The notes beneath the pieces were generated by a model. That model saw only the letters and a program-made list of their open reading frames with translations. It was not told the origin of the DNA and made no database searches. Source: Liquidambar formosana (taxonomy: Eukaryota > Streptophyta > Magnoliopsida > Saxifragales > Altingiaceae). Taken from it: a DNA stretch of 64,000 nt. How positions within the stretch are numbered: the stretch's first letter is position 1; each line of letters starts with the position of its first letter. Below are positions 60,438 to 64,000 of the stretch, piece after piece. The position numbers were made by a program, and so were the translations under genes. The stretch lies in contig JBBPBK010000072.1 of NCBI GenBank assembly GCA_039720395.1, positions 248,001 through 312,000 on the forward strand. The letters are read 5' to 3'.

Positions 60438-61372
60438 TGTTATATTTTAAGTATATAAAATAAGTATTTCAAAAATCCGAAAGTTTTTCTTAAAGAGCTT
60501 TCCTCTTGTCTCTTTATATTGTGAAGTCACCTTGTCCCACATTGGAAAAGTGAAAGGTTATTAATGGGTTTATATAGTATTCCACTTATTGTATGTGGTA
60601 TCATGTGGGAGGATGTAGGGAGTCCCCACGTGCGCATGAGATGGAGCCCAATCGAGTGATTTAGCGGGATTGGATCCAAAAATTAACTTAATCGGTTGCG
60701 TCGCGAGCGTACAACGTGCACGCAGGGGGGGTGCAAATGCCAGGAAATTGGCTTCATGTGTGCAGGTAGGATTGACCCGCATTTTGCTACTTTGATTTTT
60801 GGATACTAGATTATTCAAGACCTAGTTCAGTGACCCATTTTTATATCAGGATTGTTTTAATTAAATCAGCTGACTGTTTTATTTAAAATTAATCATTTTC
60901 TGACTATTGAGCTGATTAAATTATTTTATGACCGTTTTATGTCCAGATACATTGTATCTAATTTATTCAATTTCGTATATATATTTTTTGACTGTTGGGA
61001 ATTTATTTTTGAGGGCTATTACTGATTTCTAAAGCCTATATAAACCAACCTTCTCATTCAGCAGAAAACATACCAAAAGAGTAATCGTCTCTTCTCTCTT
61101 CTCTCTACTTTCTCTTTTGCAATTCTATTTTTTTAGAGTCAAAAGCATTCTGAGTTCTTCGGTTCACTCCTACACTTGCGAGTACACACTTATGGGAGCC
61201 CGATTGTTGAATCCTGGAGAGTAGAGCGCTGTGACCTATTGCATTGAGTTTCATACTCAGAGGGACAGAACTACTTTTAACGATAGTGCTTCATACACGC
61301 CTGAACCAATAAGTGTTTTTTATTTCTGCAGTTTTTGTTCTAAATTTCTAATTTACATAGTAGCATCTACAC
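60438..61372 (+). repeat. Copia C 3' LTR, truncated at its end
   Basis: Matches 56456-57383 with clear divergence (for example near 60480, 60700, 60985). It stops at TAGCATCTACAC, where TGTTACACCCC of the chromovirus begins. Confidence 0.87.
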
Positions 61373-61733
61373 TGTTACACCCCAAATCTGAAAGACTGGA
61401 TTTGGTGACATGATTGTCACAACTCACAAAAGTTTACGCCCCACATAGGCCAAACCACTTAACAATATCAACCTGTAATAACGTTGCCTTCAATAATCTA
61501 TTTACAATAAAATTCAAGTCATAGCATAACTAAATTCTCAACAATTAATTGAAATAACTAGATAAATCCATATCCATCAAAGTAAATTGTCACCTCCAAT
61601 AACCTACTACAATATCCACTGAAATAATAAACTAATTCTTCTAACTACTAAAATAAAAGTTCTAATTAAGTTAGCAGATCAAGCCATCGACACCTTAGCT
61701 CTTCGTATGCGGAAGCCACTCACATCAAGCTAT
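61373..61733 (-). repeat. Remaining LTR end of the chromovirus
   Basis: Non-coding. The minus strand ends TTTGGGGTGTAACA, a common chromovirus LTR end. The boundary with pol is the deletion point. Confidence 0.6.
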
Positions 61734-62790
61734 TCATCTGTGGGGAAAAATCTCACAAGTTTCTCCATAAAGATAGTGTCTCCAAATTTTCATAGCAAAA
61801 ATCACAACTGCTAGTTCTAGGTCATAAGTGGGGTAATTCTTCTCATACGGTTTGAGCTGTCTAGAAGCATATGCTATCACCTTCCCGTGTTGCATTAGGA
61901 TACACCCACGTCCCTTGTGAGACGAATTTGACGGAATAGTTAACACTAGGATAGTCACCAATTGATCCTTCAAATCTTGAAAACTCTACTCGCACTCTTT
62001 AGTCCATTCAAATTTCACCATCTTCTGAGTTAATCTGGTTAATGGAATGGAAATCTTTGAGAATCCCTTAATGAACCTTCTATAGTAACCTGCAAGGCCT
62101 AAAAAGCTTCTCACTTTAGTTACACTAGTAGGAGAACTCCAATTAACCACTGCTTCCACCTTTGCAGAATCCACTGAAATACCATCTTTCGAAATGATGT
62201 GCCCAAGAAAAGACACTTTGTCTAGCTATAATTCACACTTTTTCAACTTAGCAAACAGTTGCTTCTCTCTCAAAGTCTATAAAACTATGCTCAAGTGTCG
62301 CTTATGCTCCTCTAAACTCTTAAAGTACACTAAAATATCATCGATGAAGACAATTACAAACTAATCCAAATAAGGCTTGAACACCCTATTCATTAGGTCC
62401 ATGAATGTCACAGGTGCATTAGTCAACCCAAAAGGCATAACTAAGAACTTATAATGCCCATATCTAGTACGAAAAGCTGTCTTAGACACATATTCCCCTT
62501 TAACCTTCAATTAATGGTACTCAGATCTCAAATCAATCTTGGAAAAGACTTGGGCACTTTGCAACTAATTAAACAAGTCATCTATCTGTGGCAATGGATA
62601 CTTATTTTTCACAGTAGATTTATTCAACTCCCGATAATTAATGCACAACCTCATGCTCCCATCTTTCTTCTTCACAAATAAAACCGGTGCGCCCCGAGGA
62701 GATACACTAGGTCTGATGAAGCCCTTATCAAGGAGCTCCTGCAATTACATTTTCAATTCCCTGAGCTCAACCGGTGCCATACGATAGGGA
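61734..62790 (-). pseudogene. Chromovirus reverse transcriptase and RNase H start
   Basis: In order: [61 protein letters not shown] (catalytic FIDD intact), [30 protein letters not shown]. RNase H begins [20 protein letters not shown] and stops at GETCEIF. Stops lie near 62228, 62365 and 62510. RNase H is cut mid-domain by the deletion near 61733. Confidence 0.87.
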
Positions 62791-63420
62791 GCTTTGGAAA
62801 TAGGTGCAATGCCAAGCAATACATCAATGATGAACTCGATCTCTCTATCGGGTGGTAAGCTAGGCAAATCTTCAAGGGAATACCTTTGGAAAATCTCAGA
62901 CAATGGGAATATCCTCAAGCTTCACTTCCCTTTATTAATTATCCACCACATATGCCAAATACCCTTGACAATTCTTTTTCAACAATCGCTTTGCATGCAT
63001 TGCTGAGATGATGTTAAGAGGGGTACTAACTCTAGTCCCTTCAAAACAAAACTCTATTTCCCTCAAACAACAAAAGACAACCCTCTTACAAAAACAATCT
63101 ACTGTTGCATGGTAGGTAGAAAGCTAGTCTATGCCTAAAATTACATCAAAATCCCGAATATCCAAAGGAACTAAGTCTACAGACAACTCTCTATCACCCA
63201 CCTGAACCACACAATGTTTAAACATATAATCAATAGTCACAAAATCTCTTAAAGGGGTGGTAACAGATTAATCACAATTTAATGCTTCAGGTGTTTTCTT
63301 AAATTTCTCAACAAATGCATAGGATTCAAAAGAATGGGTAGAACCAGAAGCAATCAATACTTTTGCATCAAAAGAATGTATGCATAAGGTACCTGTTACC
63401 ACTGAGTTGGATGCTTGTGC
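62791..63420 (-). pseudogene. Chromovirus protease
   Basis: The active-site loop reads VLIASGSTHSF (near 63345-63375), where the family has an aspartate before SG. The aspartate is alanine here, so the protease is dead. VILGID near 63130-63150 is the second conserved motif. Stops occur at several places. Confidence 0.8.
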
Positions 63421-64000
63421 ATCCTGTTGGGTTATAGCAAAAACCCTCCCTTGAACCTTTGGCTTCTATCCAGTTCCTTGTGACTTGTCCTTCTGCTTTC
63501 CTTTCATATCTGGGCAGTCTTTGATTTGGTGGCCTAGCTTACTGCATCTAAGGCAAGCTCCAGTCTCTAGGTAGTAGGCTCTATCTCTATGGAATTTTCC
63601 ACATCTCTGACAAGCCTTCTTCTAAGTTTAATCCTTACTTTCTCTCCCTACAAATTCTCTCTGCTTACCAAACCTGTTGTTCTGCTTCCTTTTCTTTAGG
63701 CTCTTTAGGTCGAGCTCTCTTCCTTTCTTTTTTTTCTCTAGCTTCCCAAGATTCTTTACTAACAATCTCAGCCTTCTATGCCCTGTCCACCATCTCATGA
63801 TAGGTTTCTAACCCTAGCAGGGAGATTCTGTCTTTAATATGGGGCTTCAATCCTCTCAAGAATTTGCGGGTTTTCTTTTTCTCATCAGCAATCAAATGTG
63901 GAGCAAAGCGAGACAAAGAGGTAAACTTTACCTCATACTCAATCACTGAATGAACTTGTTCTAACTCTAGAAATTCTATTTCTTTTTGGTCTTGCACACT
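63421..64000 (-). pseudogene. Chromovirus gag with zinc knuckle (partial)
   Basis: 63776-63997 reads EFLELEQVHSVIEYEVKFTS and LSRFAPHLIADEKKKTRKFL, the Del/Tekay-type gag core. A complete CCHC zinc knuckle, CLRCSKLGHQIKDC, lies at about 63515-63560. A frame break separates the two. The N-terminus is beyond the window. Confidence 0.87.

Larger units (their letters stand above)
56456..61372 (+). mobile_element. Copia C: internally deleted copia element
   Basis: LTRs at 56456-57397 and 60438-61372 match well. The 3' LTR lacks its last 14 or so bases because the chromovirus LTR at 61373 inserted there. A polypurine tract ATGTGGGGAT precedes 60438. A clear tRNA-Met primer site is not visible after 57397. 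Gag, protease and the start of integrase are missing, so the element cannot move alone. Confidence 0.87.
61373..64000 (-). mobile_element. Truncated Del/Tekay-like chromovirus
   Basis: Minus-strand order from the right edge: gag, zinc knuckle, protease, reverse transcriptase, start of RNase H, then a sudden switch at about 61733 to sequence ending GGGGTGTAACA at 61373, which is the LTR end. The rest of RNase H, integrase and most of the LTR are missing, so an internal deletion joins RNase H to the LTR. The 5' part lies right of the window. Confidence 0.8.

Overview
The window looks like nuclear DNA of a flowering plant with a large, repeat-rich genome. I see no ordinary host gene. Almost every base belongs to LTR retrotransposons of plant types: Ty3/gypsy Tat/Ogre-like, a Ty3/gypsy chromovirus of Del/Tekay type, Ty1/copia elements with initiator tRNA-Met primer sites, and a SIRE-like copia LTR. 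I cannot name the species. All coding regions are broken by stops, frameshifts, deletions or insertions.

The layout is a deep nest. The outermost piece in view on the right is the LTR and primer site of a SIRE-like copia (54970-56356). A Tat/Ogre-like element on the minus strand, called Tat1 here (18451-54969), sits in that primer site. Tat1 reads, in its own direction, 5' LTR (50081-54969), tRNA-Arg-like primer site, gag (about 49218), protease, reverse transcriptase, RNase H, integrase (to 29614), two antisense genes of the plant mobile domain (PMD) kind (25134-29300 and about 22709-24660), a 90-bp tandem repeat (20671-21300), polypurine tract, and 3' LTR (18451-20384). Tat1 is interrupted by solo LTR D (51077-53541), solo LTR C (44984-47997), solo LTR E (25815-28689) and a 9.7-kb copia, Copia B (31202-40903). 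Several target duplications and reading frames that resume across an insert confirm these joins.

Left of Tat1 the nest continues. A plus-strand LTR (17645-18450) lies in the Tat1 3' LTR. A minus-strand LTR (4935-17644) lies in that one and carries Copia A (7411-17120). A plus-strand Tat 3' end (1-4922) lies in the primer site of the element owning 4935-17644. On the right, a deleted copia (Copia C, 56456-61372) and a truncated chromovirus (61373-64000) complete the window.

The most unusual signal is structural. Copia A and Copia B have a pol region that no longer codes for protein, yet they consist largely of consecutive short perfect hairpins. The LTRs do the same, and between the two copies some paired bases change together while pairing is kept. 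Three hairpins share an identical 17-nt loop on different stems. Similar hairpin units make up the tandem repeats in both Tat 3' regions, and a GC-rich palindrome recurs in the Tat LTRs and in front of the antisense PMD genes. Copia A's two LTRs are almost identical, so a protein-dead, hairpin-rich element moved recently.
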